Shown here one piece after another: positions 24,295 through 34,961 of a DNA stretch of 45,475 nt. A program made the translations under genes and the position numbers. Position 1 is the stretch's first letter. Each line of letters starts with the position of its first letter. The stretch spans positions 1 through 45,475 of the forward strand of contig JAFTQI010000036.1 of NCBI GenBank assembly GCA_017462825.1, read 5' to 3'. The stretch comes from Clostridia bacterium (GTDB lineage Bacteria; Bacillota_A; Clostridia; Christensenellales; Borkfalkiaceae). Under the pieces are notes generated by a model, which saw only the letters and a program-made list of their open reading frames with translations, had not been told where the DNA came from and ran no database searches.

Positions 24295-25287
24295 ATGAAA
24301 AAGATTTTGATGATCGCTACGGGCGGCACGATTGCCTCTCATTCGGGCGCTGACGGTTTGATTCCCGAGCTCCAAGCGGGTGAGCTTTTGAAAAACGTAC
24401 CCGAAGTTTTTGAGTTTTGCGAACCCTCAGCAATCCAAATTTATAATATCGACAGTACGAACGTCACGCCGCAGCATTGGATAAAGCTCGCTGCGGCGAT
24501 TCGCGAGCACTATGAAGAATACGACGGATTCGTCGTGTGTCATGGCACAGACACAATGTCCTATACGGCGGCAATGATCTCGTACATGGTACAGCATTCG
24601 CCCAAACCTATCGTCTTTACGGGCTCGCAAAAACCTATCGACAAAGAGGACACGGACGGCCGAATTAACCTGCGCGACAGTTTCCTTTACGCGGCTTCGG
24701 ATAGAGCTTCGGACGTTGTAATTGTATTCCAAGGTAAGGTCATCGCAGGTACGAAAGCGAAAAAGGTGCGCACAAAAAGCTATAACGCTTTCACGAGCGT
24801 GGATTTCCCAAATCTTGCCGTGATTCGCGACGGGAAAATTATACAGTATATCACCACCCCCAAGCAGGAAAAGCCTGAATTTTTCTTGGAGTTAAACGAA
24901 AAAGTGGCGCTTTTGACTTTGACCCCCGGGGTAAAAGCGGAAATTTTAGACATTTATTTCCGTTACCATGATGCAGTCGTACTTTCGGGCTACGGCACGG
25001 GCGGAATCCCCGAAGGGGAATATTATGGCTTTTATGAGGTGATTGAAAGTTGGGAAAGAAAGGGTAAGACGCTCGTTGTTACCACGCAAGTCCAACAAGA
25101 AGGCAGCGACATGAACGTATATCGAGTTGGCAGAGGATTGAAAAACCGTTTCGACCTTCTTGAAAGTTATTCAATGACTTATGAGAGCATTATCACGAAA
25201 TTGATGTGGATACTCGCGCTCACGAAGAACGACGACGAAGTCCGCAAGCTCTTTTATAAGACGGTAAATTACGATTTAATTGGGTAA
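24295..25287 (+). CDS. ansA: L-asparaginase, type I
   Basis: A 330-residue bacterial asparaginase that hydrolyses asparagine to aspartate and ammonia. The first catalytic motif TGGTIA (9-14) and the second HGTDTM (83-88) are intact, and a Lys in AGTKAKKV fits the catalytic Lys. There is no signal peptide, so it is cytoplasmic, like the low-affinity type I enzymes. GYGTGGIP near residue 231 is a family signature. It starts 13 nt after the U32 gene with AAGGAAG as ribosome site. With the two peptidases downstream it suggests amino-acid salvage from peptides. Confidence 0.93.
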   Translation: MKKILMIATGGTIASHSGADGLIPELQAGELLKNVPEVFEFCEPSAIQIYNIDSTNVTPQHWIKLAAAIREHYEEYDGFVVCHGTDTMSYTAAMISYMVQHSPKPIVFTGSQKPIDKEDTDGRINLRDSFLYAASDRASDVVIVFQGKVIAGTKAKKVRTKSYNAFTSVDFPNLAVIRDGKIIQYITTPKQEKPEFFLELNEKVALLTLTPGVKAEILDIYFRYHDAVVLSGYGTGGIPEGEYYGFYEVIESWERKGKTLVVTTQVQQEGSDMNVYRVGRGLKNRFDLLESYSMTYESIITKLMWILALTKNDDEVRKLFYKTVNYDLIG

Positions 25288-25307
25288 ATGAACGGGGTAG
25301 GTACGAG

Positions 25308-27014
25308 ATGAAACAATTAACGACCTTTAACAAAATTGAATATTTCCGTCCAAACTTTGACGAATTAAAGGCTTTTTATACGGCTTTAAACGAAAGACTT
25401 TCGGCAGCAAAAAGCTACGAAGAAGTAAGGGCGTGTATTATGGACGAAGAAAAGTATTCCTCTCATTTTAACACAATGGCGACCGTTGTGCAAATTCGCC
25501 ATACGGTAGACACTTCAGACGCCTTTTACGAAGCGGAAGAAGAATATATCAGCCAAAACTATCCCCTAGTAATGCCGTATATGCAAGCGTTTAATATGGC
25601 GTTGCTTGCTTCCCCCTATAAAAAGGAAATCGACGAGGAATTCGGTACGCAATTTTTGAAAGCGGTAAAGCTCGGCGCGGATAGTTTTTCCGAGAAAAAC
25701 GTTTCCCTTATGCAAGAAGAAAACGATTTGACTAACCGTTATCAAAAGTTGACGGCGGCTTGCAAAATCCCGTTTGACGGCGGGGAACATAATTTGTATG
25801 GGATTTTGAAATATTTTTCCGATCCCGACCGCGAAGTCCGCAAAAAAGCGGCGCAAGCGTATGCGGAATTCTTTGAAAAGAACGATCAAGAGTTTGGCGA
25901 AATCTTCGATAGACTCGTAAAAATCCGCCATAAAATGGGCGAAAATATGGGGTTTAAGAATTTCATTCCGCTCGGTTATATGCAGCAGGGTAGAATGGAC
26001 TACGACGAGAAGGACGTTGCGGCATTCCGCGCGCAGGTCTTAGAAGAACTCGTGCCTTTTTGTGAAAAGCTCTATAAAGCACAAGCAAAGCGTATCGGCG
26101 TGGAGAAAATCCGTTTTTACGACGAACAGCTCATTTTCTTAGGCGGTAATGCCGTGCCGATTGGGGATAGCGCGTATTTGGTGTCGCAAGCGCAAAAGAT
26201 GTACCGCGATATGAGCCAAGAAACGGGCGAGTTTATTGATTTTATGATTGAGCATGAGCTTATGGACCTTGATAATAAGCCGAATAAAGCGGCGACGGGG
26301 TATATGACTGCCTTGAACGATTATCAAGCGCCGTTTGTCTATTCCTGCTTTAACGGAACAACGGGGGACGTGGACGTGTTGACCCACGAAATGGGGCACG
26401 CCTTTGCGGGGTATATGGCAATGAAAACGCAGCCGTTACAAGCCCTTTGGAGCGAGCCGACGGATATCGCGGAAATCCATTCCATGGCAATGGAACAGTT
26501 TGCGTATCCGTATGCGGAATTATTCTTTGGAGAGAAAGCGGAGCAGTACCGTTTCCAACATTTGCAGGAAGCTTTAACTTTCGTGCCGTTTGGGGTTGCG
26601 GTGGACGAATTTCAGCATATTGTCTATGAAAAACCCGATTTGACGGCGGAAGAACGGAAGTCCGTTTGGCGGGAGTTAGAGAAAAAATATATGCCTTGGC
26701 GTGATTACGGCGACGAGAATGAATTCTTCAATGCAGGCGGTTGGTGGTATCATAAACTGCATATTTATCACTATCCGTTTTATTATATCAATTACACCTT
26801 AACGACGATGGGTGCGATGGAGTTCAAGAAAAAAATGTCGGAAGATAAAGCGGCTTGTTGGCAGGATTATATGACCCTTTGCAAAATCGGCGGTTCGCTT
26901 GGCTATCGCGACGCGTTAAGGGCGGCGAACCTTGCCGTACCGTTTGAAAAAGGCGGAGTAAAACGCGCGATTTCGTACGCCGTTTCTTTGCTTAACGAAA
27001 AAATAGGAGAATAA
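25308..27014 (+). CDS. pepF: M3-family oligoendopeptidase
   Basis: A 568-residue zinc metallopeptidase of the PepF/thimet type that cuts short peptides in the cytoplasm. The HExxH motif is HEMGH at 360-364, with the third ligand Glu likely in WSEPTDIAEIHSMAME about 25 residues on. The helical N-terminal half and the length fit oligoendopeptidase F. There is no signal sequence. The ribosome site (GGGTAGG) is weak, but the tight spacing to ansA suggests coupled expression. The next peptidase gene starts 4 nt after its stop. Confidence 0.92.
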   Translation: MKQLTTFNKIEYFRPNFDELKAFYTALNERLSAAKSYEEVRACIMDEEKYSSHFNTMATVVQIRHTVDTSDAFYEAEEEYISQNYPLVMPYMQAFNMALLASPYKKEIDEEFGTQFLKAVKLGADSFSEKNVSLMQEENDLTNRYQKLTAACKIPFDGGEHNLYGILKYFSDPDREVRKKAAQAYAEFFEKNDQEFGEIFDRLVKIRHKMGENMGFKNFIPLGYMQQGRMDYDEKDVAAFRAQVLEELVPFCEKLYKAQAKRIGVEKIRFYDEQLIFLGGNAVPIGDSAYLVSQAQKMYRDMSQETGEFIDFMIEHELMDLDNKPNKAATGYMTALNDYQAPFVYSCFNGTTGDVDVLTHEMGHAFAGYMAMKTQPLQALWSEPTDIAEIHSMAMEQFAYPYAELFFGEKAEQYRFQHLQEALTFVPFGVAVDEFQHIVYEKPDLTAEERKSVWRELEKKYMPWRDYGDENEFFNAGGWWYHKLHIYHYPFYYINYTLTTMGAMEFKKKMSEDKAACWQDYMTLCKIGGSLGYRDALRAANLAVPFEKGGVKRAISYAVSLLNEKIGE

Positions 27015-27018
27015 GAAT

Positions 27019-28245
<1,227 letters not shown>

Positions 28246-28281
28246 GAAGAACTTTCTTTAAAGTGTTTCAAAAGAAAAAAA

Positions 28282-28301
28282 TTGCTTTATAAATAAAGCA
28301 A
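28282..28301. promoter_or_regulatory. 9-2-9 inverted repeat, possible operator of the GTPase pair
   Basis: TTGCTTTAT (28282-28290) and ATAAAGCAA (28293-28301) are exact inverted copies around AA. It covers a possible -10 TATAAA (28288-28293); a weak -35 TTTCAA (28266-28271) stands 16 nt upstream. No T run follows, so it is not a terminator. The position suggests repressor binding; the regulator is unknown. Confidence 0.5.
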
Positions 28302-28322
28302 CGAATGAAAAGGAGCAAACTT

Positions 28323-29495
28323 ATGACGAAGATAGATATTTTTTCGGGCTTTTTAGGCGCGGGCAAAACGACCCTTATTAAAAAATTGATTCAAGAAGCT
28401 TATGCGGGCGAGAAAGTCGTCTTGATTGAAAACGAGTTCGGCGAAATCGGCATCGACGGCGGTTTCTTGCAAGAAGCGGGCGTGAATATTACGGAAATGA
28501 ACTCGGGCTGTATTTGCTGTTCGCTTGTCGGCGATTTTTCCAAGGCGCTGAAACAAGTCGCTGCGGAATATATCCCCGACCGTATCATTATCGAGCCGTC
28601 GGGCGTCGGTAAATTAAGCGACGTCATCAAAGCCGTTGAAAACGCGAATTTAAAAGAAGGGAAACTCAACGCATTTTGTACGGTTGTCGACGCGTCGAAA
28701 TGCAAAATGTACATGAAAAATTTCGGAGAGTTTTTCAACGATCAAGTGGAAAACGCAAGCTGTATCATTCTTTCCCATACGGACAAATGCTCGGAAGAAA
28801 AACTCGCGACGGCGGTGGAATTGCTCAAATCTAAGAATCCTCTAGCGACCCTCGTTACGGCGGTTTGGTCAGAGCTTGACGGTAAATCGATTTTATCGGC
28901 AATGGAACGTAGAGACACGCTGCAAGCCGATTTAGATAAGCTCGCGGAAGAGGTTGCCCACCATTGCGAACATGAGCATGAACACGGACATGGGTGCTGT
29001 GAACACGGTCACGAGCATCACCGTCACCACCACGAACACGAATGCGACGATCCCGATTGCTGCTGTCATGAGCATGAACATCATCACGAGCATGAGCATG
29101 AGCATGAACACGGACATGGGTGCTGCGAACATGGTCACGAACATCACCATCATCACCACGAACACGAGTGCGACGATCCGAATTGCGGTTGTCATCACCA
29201 CCATCATGGACATCATCATGCGGACGAAGTGTTCACGAGCTGGGGGCAGGAAACGACGCGCGTGTATACGAAGCAGGAAATTCTCGGCGCGTTGGAAGCG
29301 TTGCAAAAGGAAAAGGAGTACGGCACGGTACTTCGTGCAAAGGGAATTGTTGCGGGCGACGGCGCGTGGGTTCATTTCGACTACGTTCCCGGTGAACCCG
29401 ACGTTCGAGAGGGCAGTGCAGGGGTGACCGGTCGACTTTGCGTAATCGGTTGTAATTTGAACGAAAATGCGCTGAAAACATTGTTCGGACTTTAA
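28323..29495 (+). CDS. CobW/COG0523-type GTPase with a duplicated His/Cys-rich metal-binding segment
   Basis: A 390-residue G3E-family GTPase, a class of metal chaperones and insertases (zinc, cobalt, nickel). Walker A GFLGAGKTT is at 9-17, the metal motif GCICC at 62-66, and switch/Walker B-like IIIEPSGVGK at about 86-95. The guanine-specificity motif is altered (SHTDK instead of NKxD). Residues 213-300 are a His/Glu/Cys segment built of two 42-residue copies. The CobW C-terminal domain (TSWGQETTRVYT to the end) follows. ATG 28323 is chosen because AAAGGAG (28308-28314) precedes it; ATG 28305 would overlap that site. It is paired with the next GTPase 17 nt downstream. The metal is unknown; zinc or nickel is the best guess. 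Confidence 0.9.
   Translation: MTKIDIFSGFLGAGKTTLIKKLIQEAYAGEKVVLIENEFGEIGIDGGFLQEAGVNITEMNSGCICCSLVGDFSKALKQVAAEYIPDRIIIEPSGVGKLSDVIKAVENANLKEGKLNAFCTVVDASKCKMYMKNFGEFFNDQVENASCIILSHTDKCSEEKLATAVELLKSKNPLATLVTAVWSELDGKSILSAMERRDTLQADLDKLAEEVAHHCEHEHEHGHGCCEHGHEHHRHHHEHECDDPDCCCHEHEHHHEHEHEHEHGHGCCEHGHEHHHHHHEHECDDPNCGCHHHHHGHHHADEVFTSWGQETTRVYTKQEILGALEALQKEKEYGTVLRAKGIVAGDGAWVHFDYVPGEPDVREGSAGVTGRLCVIGCNLNENALKTLFGL
28971..29222 (+). repeat. two in-frame 126-bp tandem copies coding the His/Cys-rich segment
   Basis: Copy 1 is 28971-29096 and copy 2 is 29097-29222, both opening with CATGAGCATGAACACGGACA. Each codes for HEHEHGHGCCEHGHEHH, a His run and then ECDDP.C.C. The copies differ at scattered bases, so the duplication is old enough to have drifted. 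Confidence 0.88.
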
Positions 29496-29512
29496 GATTT
29501 AGGAGCAAAAAT

Positions 29513-30472
29513 ATGAAAAGACTTCCCGTAGAAACGCCCGTTTATTTGTTTTTGGGATTTTTAGAATCGGGCAAAACGAAATTCATTCAAGAAACGATGG
29601 AAGACCCCCGTTTTTCGTCGGGAGAAAAGACCCTTCTTCTCGTAATGGAAGAGGGTGTGGAAGAATACGAAACGATTAAGTTCGCGGATGCGGAAAACGT
29701 TGAGCTTGTCGTCATTGAAGACAAAGCGGATATGACGGAAGAAAAACTTGCGGCGCTGCAAATGCAGTATGAAGCGGACCGTATTGTCGTGGAATATAAC
29801 GGCACTTGGCTTTTGGAAGACTTCTTCGCAGCGATGCCCGAAGGCTGGATGATTAACCAAGTGATGACTTTCTTCGATTCGACGACGTTTATCAATTATA
29901 ACGCGAATATGCGTCAGTTCGTCTTTGACAAAATCAATAATACGCAGCTTTGTGTGTTCAACCGTTTCGATGATAGAATGGACAAAATGGAGTTCCACAA
30001 AATCGTGCGCGGCATTTCGAGAAGATGCGATATCGTCTATGAAAAAGCGGACGGAAAAGCGGAGTTTGACGACATAGAAGACCCGTTGCCATTCGATATC
30101 AATGCGCCATTGATTGAGATTAAGGACAAGGATTACGCCTTCTTCTATCGCGATTTAACGGAGAATTTGGAAGCATATATCGGAAAAACAGTAAAATTTC
30201 GCGGTATCGTTGCGACGGACAAGCGTTTAGAGCCGCAGGATATCGTTGTCGGTAGACACGTAATGACCTGTTGCGCGGACGATATTCAATATTGCGGACT
30301 TGCTTGTACGCTTCCGCAAACAATGGATTTGCAAACGCGTGATTGGATTACAATTACAGCGAAAGTGGAATTCAAAAAACACCGTATTTATAAGGGTAAA
30401 GGCCCCGTTTTGACGGCGGAAAAAGTAGTGGTAAGCGAAGCGCCTGAAGAACAACTCGCGACTTTTTATTAA
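29513..30472 (+). CDS. GTPase fused to a DUF1980/TIGR03943-like domain
   Basis: A 319-residue two-domain protein. The N-terminal part is a CobW-like P-loop GTPase: Walker A LGFLESGKT at about 14-22, and NRFDD at the expected guanine-specificity site. The CxCC metal motif of true CobW proteins is not visible. The C-terminal part (about 220-310) resembles DUF1980 proteins, with GKTVKFRGIV, then MTCCADDIQYCGLAC at 251-265 (Cys253, 254, 261, 265) and a closing strand set. In other bacteria stand-alone DUF1980 proteins pair with UPF0718 permeases in metal handling. Here it follows the His-rich GTPase by 17 nt, so the two probably work together on one metal. A strong terminator follows. Confidence 0.8.
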   Translation: MKRLPVETPVYLFLGFLESGKTKFIQETMEDPRFSSGEKTLLLVMEEGVEEYETIKFADAENVELVVIEDKADMTEEKLAALQMQYEADRIVVEYNGTWLLEDFFAAMPEGWMINQVMTFFDSTTFINYNANMRQFVFDKINNTQLCVFNRFDDRMDKMEFHKIVRGISRRCDIVYEKADGKAEFDDIEDPLPFDINAPLIEIKDKDYAFFYRDLTENLEAYIGKTVKFRGIVATDKRLEPQDIVVGRHVMTCCADDIQYCGLACTLPQTMDLQTRDWITITAKVEFKKHRIYKGKGPVLTAEKVVVSEAPEEQLATFY

Positions 30473-30488
30473 ACTTAATTGAATAAGC

Positions 30489-30527
30489 AAACACCGCCGA
30501 AAGCGAAATACTTTCGGCGGTGTTTTT
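30489..30527. terminator. terminator after the GTPase pair, adjoining the tRNA 3' end
   Basis: A 15-bp stem (AAACACCGCCGAAAG 30489-30503 with CTTTCGGCGGTGTTT 30511-30525) runs straight into a T run on the + strand. On the minus strand the T tract is poorer, but the stem could still help end the tRNA transcript. Confidence 0.92.
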
Positions 30528-30601
30528 GGTACTCCCTGCGGGAATCGAACCCACAACGGCCCCTTAGGAGGGGGCTGTTATATCCATTTAACTAAGGAAG
30601 C
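30527..30601 (-). tRNA. tRNA-Arg (anticodon CCU)
   Basis: Read on the minus strand, the acceptor GCTTCCT pairs with AGGGAGT (one G-U at each wobble place), the anticodon stem GCCCC/GGGGC holds loop CTCCTAA with anticodon CCT, the T arm contains GGTTCGATTCC, and CCA is encoded (30529-30527). It reads AGG arginine codons. The 75-nt length is normal and no intron or oddity is seen. Confidence 0.95.
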
Positions 30602-30618
30602 GGATTAATCTATTTCTA

Positions 30619-30647
30619 ATTATACCCCGTTTGCTCAAAAAAAGCAA
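30619..30647 (-). promoter_or_regulatory. sigma-A type promoter of tRNA-Arg
   Basis: On the minus strand: TTGCTT (30647-30642), 17-nt spacer, TATAAT (30624-30619). It lies 18 nt upstream of the mature tRNA 5' end. Confidence 0.85.
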
Positions 30648-30832
30648 TGATTTTTGTTCCCTTATCTTATAATTGCGAATTTCTTTTTTAATGATGGAAT
30701 AAAATAAAGCGTAATGTTGTTATATCATAAGCAATGCTTATAGATAATATAAAAAATAGTTATTTTTCAAATAAAAATTACATGTAAAATTAAAAATATT
30801 TATACTTTTTATAAAAAAGAATAGCAAAAGCC

Positions 30833-32262
<1,430 letters not shown>

Positions 32263-32274
32263 CTTAAGCCTATC

Positions 32275-32312
32275 AAAAAGAAGGGAGTCCGATAGAAAAG
32301 GGCTCCTTTTTG
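32275..32312 (+). terminator. gdhA terminator
   Basis: GGAGTCC (32284-32290) pairs with GGGCTCC (32300-32306, one G-U), extended by A/T pairs and followed by TTTTT. Confidence 0.85.
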
Positions 32313-32321
32313 TATACAAAA
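32308..32321. promoter_or_regulatory. 14-bp perfect palindrome before the ferritin-like gene
   Basis: TTTTGTATACAAAA is an exact palindrome overlapping the gdhA terminator's T tract, 54 nt before the next ATG. It could be an operator. No consensus promoter is seen between it and the gene, so its role is open. Confidence 0.3.
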
Positions 32322-32374
32322 TTTTCCATTTGGGCATACTCTATTTTAGAAAATAAATAAAAGGAGCAACCCCA

Positions 32375-33652
32375 ATGAATCCGTTTAACGAAAAACCGAT
32401 GCCGATAGAAAAGGCGTTGCAAAACTGGAAAGAACTGTATCCCAAGTCTTATGATAAGCGCGAAGTCGATCCCTATACCAAGACCCGTATCATTCTTATG
32501 AATGGTACGGAATTTGAAGCGAATTGGTTTTCTCATCAGCTTGCGCGACACGTAAGCGACAATGATTTACGGCGTGAGATTGCATTGACTCGTGAAATAG
32601 AGAAGCAACAGCAACTGAAAATTTCCCTGCTCAAACCAATCAATGAAAATACGTTGGAGCATACGATTGGCTACGAACAGCTTGCCGTAGATTTAACGGC
32701 GGAGCTTGCCAAGCGCGAACTTGACTGTAATGTAAAAACCGCGTTAGATTTCGCCCTTTTGGAAGACTTTGACCATTTGTACAGATATGCAGATTTGTTG
32801 GAAATGGAGCAGGGCGTAGCGGCGGAATGGTTGGTGGGGCGGTACACGGAAATTATGCCGGGTAGACCGACGATTGCGCATCATCGTTATCCTATGGATA
32901 ACGTACGTCGGAGTATCAACGCAAAAACGGCGGATACGCAAACGGTGCTTTCCACTATGATAATTACCGCAGCCGAACAGCAAACGATGAATTATTATAT
33001 GAACGTAACGAATTTTGCTTGCACCGATATGGGTAGAAAGCTGTATCAAGAAATCGCGCTCGTGGAGGAAGAACACGTCACCCATTACGAATCGTTAATG
33101 GACCCGAACGCAACGTGGCTGGAAATGCTTTTATGGCATGAATATTGCGAGTGTTATTTGTATTGGTCGTGTTACAAAACGGAAACGGATCCTTGTATAA
33201 AAAAACTTTGGGAAACGTATTTATCCTTTGAAATTTCGCACCTTCATAAAGCGGCGGAACTCTTGCAAAAGTATGAGAAAAAGGAATGGCAGGAGGTCAT
33301 TAAAGACCCTGAATTCCCTGAGCCCTTATCTTTGCATGAAAATATCGAATACGTGCGAAAAATCTTGGGAGAAACGGTGCAATACACGACGGATAGAGAG
33401 GAATACCGCCGTGTGCGCGATTTGCCTGAAAACGCGGATTTTTTCCGCTTCCAAAAGATCATACAGCCCACTTCGCAAATGACGCCGTCTCATTGCGTAA
33501 TTGAGAACTTTATCCGCCGACGGGGCGCGGACTACCGCTTCCAAATCGCGCCATCGCCCGTCGAAGAGCTGCGCAACCGCCGTCAAGACAATACCTCGGT
33601 AGGGCGCAAACCTGACGCGGCGGATTCCACCAATTTCTTTTGCAACGAATGA
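32375..33652 (+). CDS. ferritin-like protein with three E-x29-[ED]xxH half-sites, function unknown
   Basis: A 425-residue, soluble, mainly helical protein. Three helix pairs carry the same metal-ligand spacing: Glu101 with Asp131/His134, Glu201 with Glu231/His234, and Glu256 with Glu286/His289. In each the second acid is 30 and the His 33 residues after the first Glu. Ferritin-like diiron proteins use just this E plus ExxH pattern twice per four-helix bundle; three copies is odd. The N-terminal 90 residues and the C-terminal 110 (polar, with RRRGADYRFQ) are unassigned. AAAAGGAG sits 9 nt before the ATG. It lies alone between gdhA and an AraC gene. Oxidase, peroxidase and iron-storage roles are all possible; none is proven. 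Confidence 0.72.
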   Translation: MNPFNEKPMPIEKALQNWKELYPKSYDKREVDPYTKTRIILMNGTEFEANWFSHQLARHVSDNDLRREIALTREIEKQQQLKISLLKPINENTLEHTIGYEQLAVDLTAELAKRELDCNVKTALDFALLEDFDHLYRYADLLEMEQGVAAEWLVGRYTEIMPGRPTIAHHRYPMDNVRRSINAKTADTQTVLSTMIITAAEQQTMNYYMNVTNFACTDMGRKLYQEIALVEEEHVTHYESLMDPNATWLEMLLWHEYCECYLYWSCYKTETDPCIKKLWETYLSFEISHLHKAAELLQKYEKKEWQEVIKDPEFPEPLSLHENIEYVRKILGETVQYTTDREEYRRVRDLPENADFFRFQKIIQPTSQMTPSHCVIENFIRRRGADYRFQIAPSPVEELRNRRQDNTSVGRKPDAADSTNFFCNE

Positions 33653-33653
33653 T

Positions 33654-33683
33654 GAAAAAAGCACGCCTAATGGCGTGTTTTTT
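33654..33683 (+). terminator. terminator after the ferritin-like gene
   Basis: CACGCC (33662-33667) and GGCGTG (33672-33677) with loop TAAT, extended by A6/T6 pairs. The following 33684-33877 holds no gene or clear signal. Confidence 0.92.
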
Positions 33684-33877
33684 AATTAACATAAAGAAAA
33701 ACGGCAGCTTTGTAGCCCTTTTTTACAATGCATAACAGCGAATAATTTGTAGGGATTTTTTATACCGAAAAGCGGTGGTTTTTTAAGAAAAGAGGGGGGC
33801 AGGTATGCGTTGAGTGCATTTTTGTGGGTATTGGCGTATGGGATTTTGTCGTCTTTTTATAAAAATTGAAAAAAGCC

Positions 33878-33906
33878 TTGAAATTTTCGAGAAAACTTGT
33901 TATAAT
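33878..33906 (+). promoter_or_regulatory. sigma-A type promoter of the AraC regulator
   Basis: TTGAAA (33878-33883), 17-nt spacer, TATAAT (33901-33906). It places the transcript start near 33913, which rules out protein starts upstream of it. Confidence 0.88.
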
Positions 33907-33936
33907 AATTTTGATGAGAAAAGGGGGGGCGTTTAC

Positions 33937-34782
33937 GTGCTGCATTATAAAGCTGATGAAGAATTTCAAAGCGACGCAATGGTTGCGATAAAGACGATTT
34001 GCGATAATCGCGACGAAGCCATTCACGATCACGATTTTGTGGAAATCGTCTACATTATCGAAGGTGCGGGAAGACATTCGATTAACGGCGAAGCATTTAC
34101 CGTCAAGGCAGGGGACTTGCTCTTTATCAACTACGGTTGCACGCATTCGTTTACCTTGGAAGATAAAATGCTAGCTTATAACTTGATGATTCGCGTGGAT
34201 TATTTCACGAAAAATATGATGAAAAGCGACAACCTTTTCTATATGCTCGCGCTTACGTCTTTTGAAAAAATCCAGCACGAGTTGAACGACAAAGGACCGC
34301 TTGTTTCGTTTGATTATAGCGAACGCGATAATATTTGCGGGCTGTTTAAAAATATTGAGAGCGAGCTTTCCAAAGACGAGCTTGGTAAATCTTTGATTTT
34401 AGACTCCTACATCAATGTAATTTTGTGTAAAGTATTCCGCAAGATTTTCGTTAAAGACAGCGAAAAGGACCTTTTGATCCCGCAAGATATTTTGGATTAT
34501 ATCACGGAGCATTTTAACGAAAGAATTTCTTTGAGCGATTTGTCCCAAAGATGTTTTTATAACCCCGCGTATTTTAGTCGGCTTTTCAAAAAAGCGTTTA
34601 ATATGAGTTTTACCGATTATATTATGGACGTTCGGTTAAAGCGTTGTTGCGAGCTGTTAAAAAACAGCGATTATACAATCGAAAGAATCATTGAAGAATG
34701 CGGTTTTTCCGATCGCAATACCTTCTACGAACGCTTCAAAAATAAATATGGCTGTACGCCGAGCGAGTACCGCAACACTTAA
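33937..34782 (+). CDS. AraC-family transcriptional regulator with cupin sensor domain
   Basis: A 281-residue regulator. Residues 1-110 form a cupin-type sugar-sensing domain (HDHDFVEIVYIIEGAGRHSI, then GDLLFINYGCTHSF). The C-terminal 100 residues hold the double helix-turn-helix DNA-binding domain (ISLSDLSQRCFYNPAYFSRL and the signature IIEECGFSDRNTFYERFKN..GCTPSEYR). GTG 33937 is chosen because AAGGGGGG sits 7 nt upstream and the promoter at 33878-33906 excludes the longer reading from 33814. It directly precedes a sugar-transport and surface-protein cluster, so it most likely controls that cluster in response to a sugar, usually as an activator. Which sugar is unknown. Confidence 0.92.
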   Translation: MLHYKADEEFQSDAMVAIKTICDNRDEAIHDHDFVEIVYIIEGAGRHSINGEAFTVKAGDLLFINYGCTHSFTLEDKMLAYNLMIRVDYFTKNMMKSDNLFYMLALTSFEKIQHELNDKGPLVSFDYSERDNICGLFKNIESELSKDELGKSLILDSYINVILCKVFRKIFVKDSEKDLLIPQDILDYITEHFNERISLSDLSQRCFYNPAYFSRLFKKAFNMSFTDYIMDVRLKRCCELLKNSDYTIERIIEECGFSDRNTFYERFKNKYGCTPSEYRNT

Positions 34783-34815
34783 TTTTTTTCAACACAGCTT
34801 CATCTTAAAAAGAGC

Positions 34816-34857
34816 AAAACCCGAAAGGATTCTTAAAAGGATTTTTTCGGGTTTTTC
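34816..34857 (+). terminator. terminator after the AraC gene
   Basis: AACCCGAAA (about 34818-34826) pairs with TTTCGGGTT (about 34845-34853), with an inner AT-rich loop, followed by TTT. It separates the regulator from the transport operon. Confidence 0.85.
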
Positions 34858-34901
34858 GATGTCAAAAATCCCGACAAACTGGTAAAAATTTCGTATTGCG
34901 C

Positions 34902-34920
34902 TACAATATATAACTATGAT
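34902..34920 (+). promoter_or_regulatory. probable promoter region of the glycan transport operon
   Basis: Two -10-like boxes occur, TACAAT (34902-34907) and TATGAT (34915-34920), but neither has a good -35. A weak promoter would fit activation by the AraC protein encoded just upstream. Confidence 0.35.
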
Positions 34921-34961
34921 AAAATAAAAAGGTAAAAAATAAAGAAAACGGAGGATCTGTT

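Noticed and set aside
28971..29222. CRISPR-like repeat
   Set aside because: The repetition is an in-frame His/Cys-coding tandem duplication without unique spacers.
33814..33936. N-terminal extension of the AraC gene
   Set aside because: A consensus promoter lies inside it (33878-33906), so those codons would not be transcribed from it; GTG 33937 has a ribosome site.
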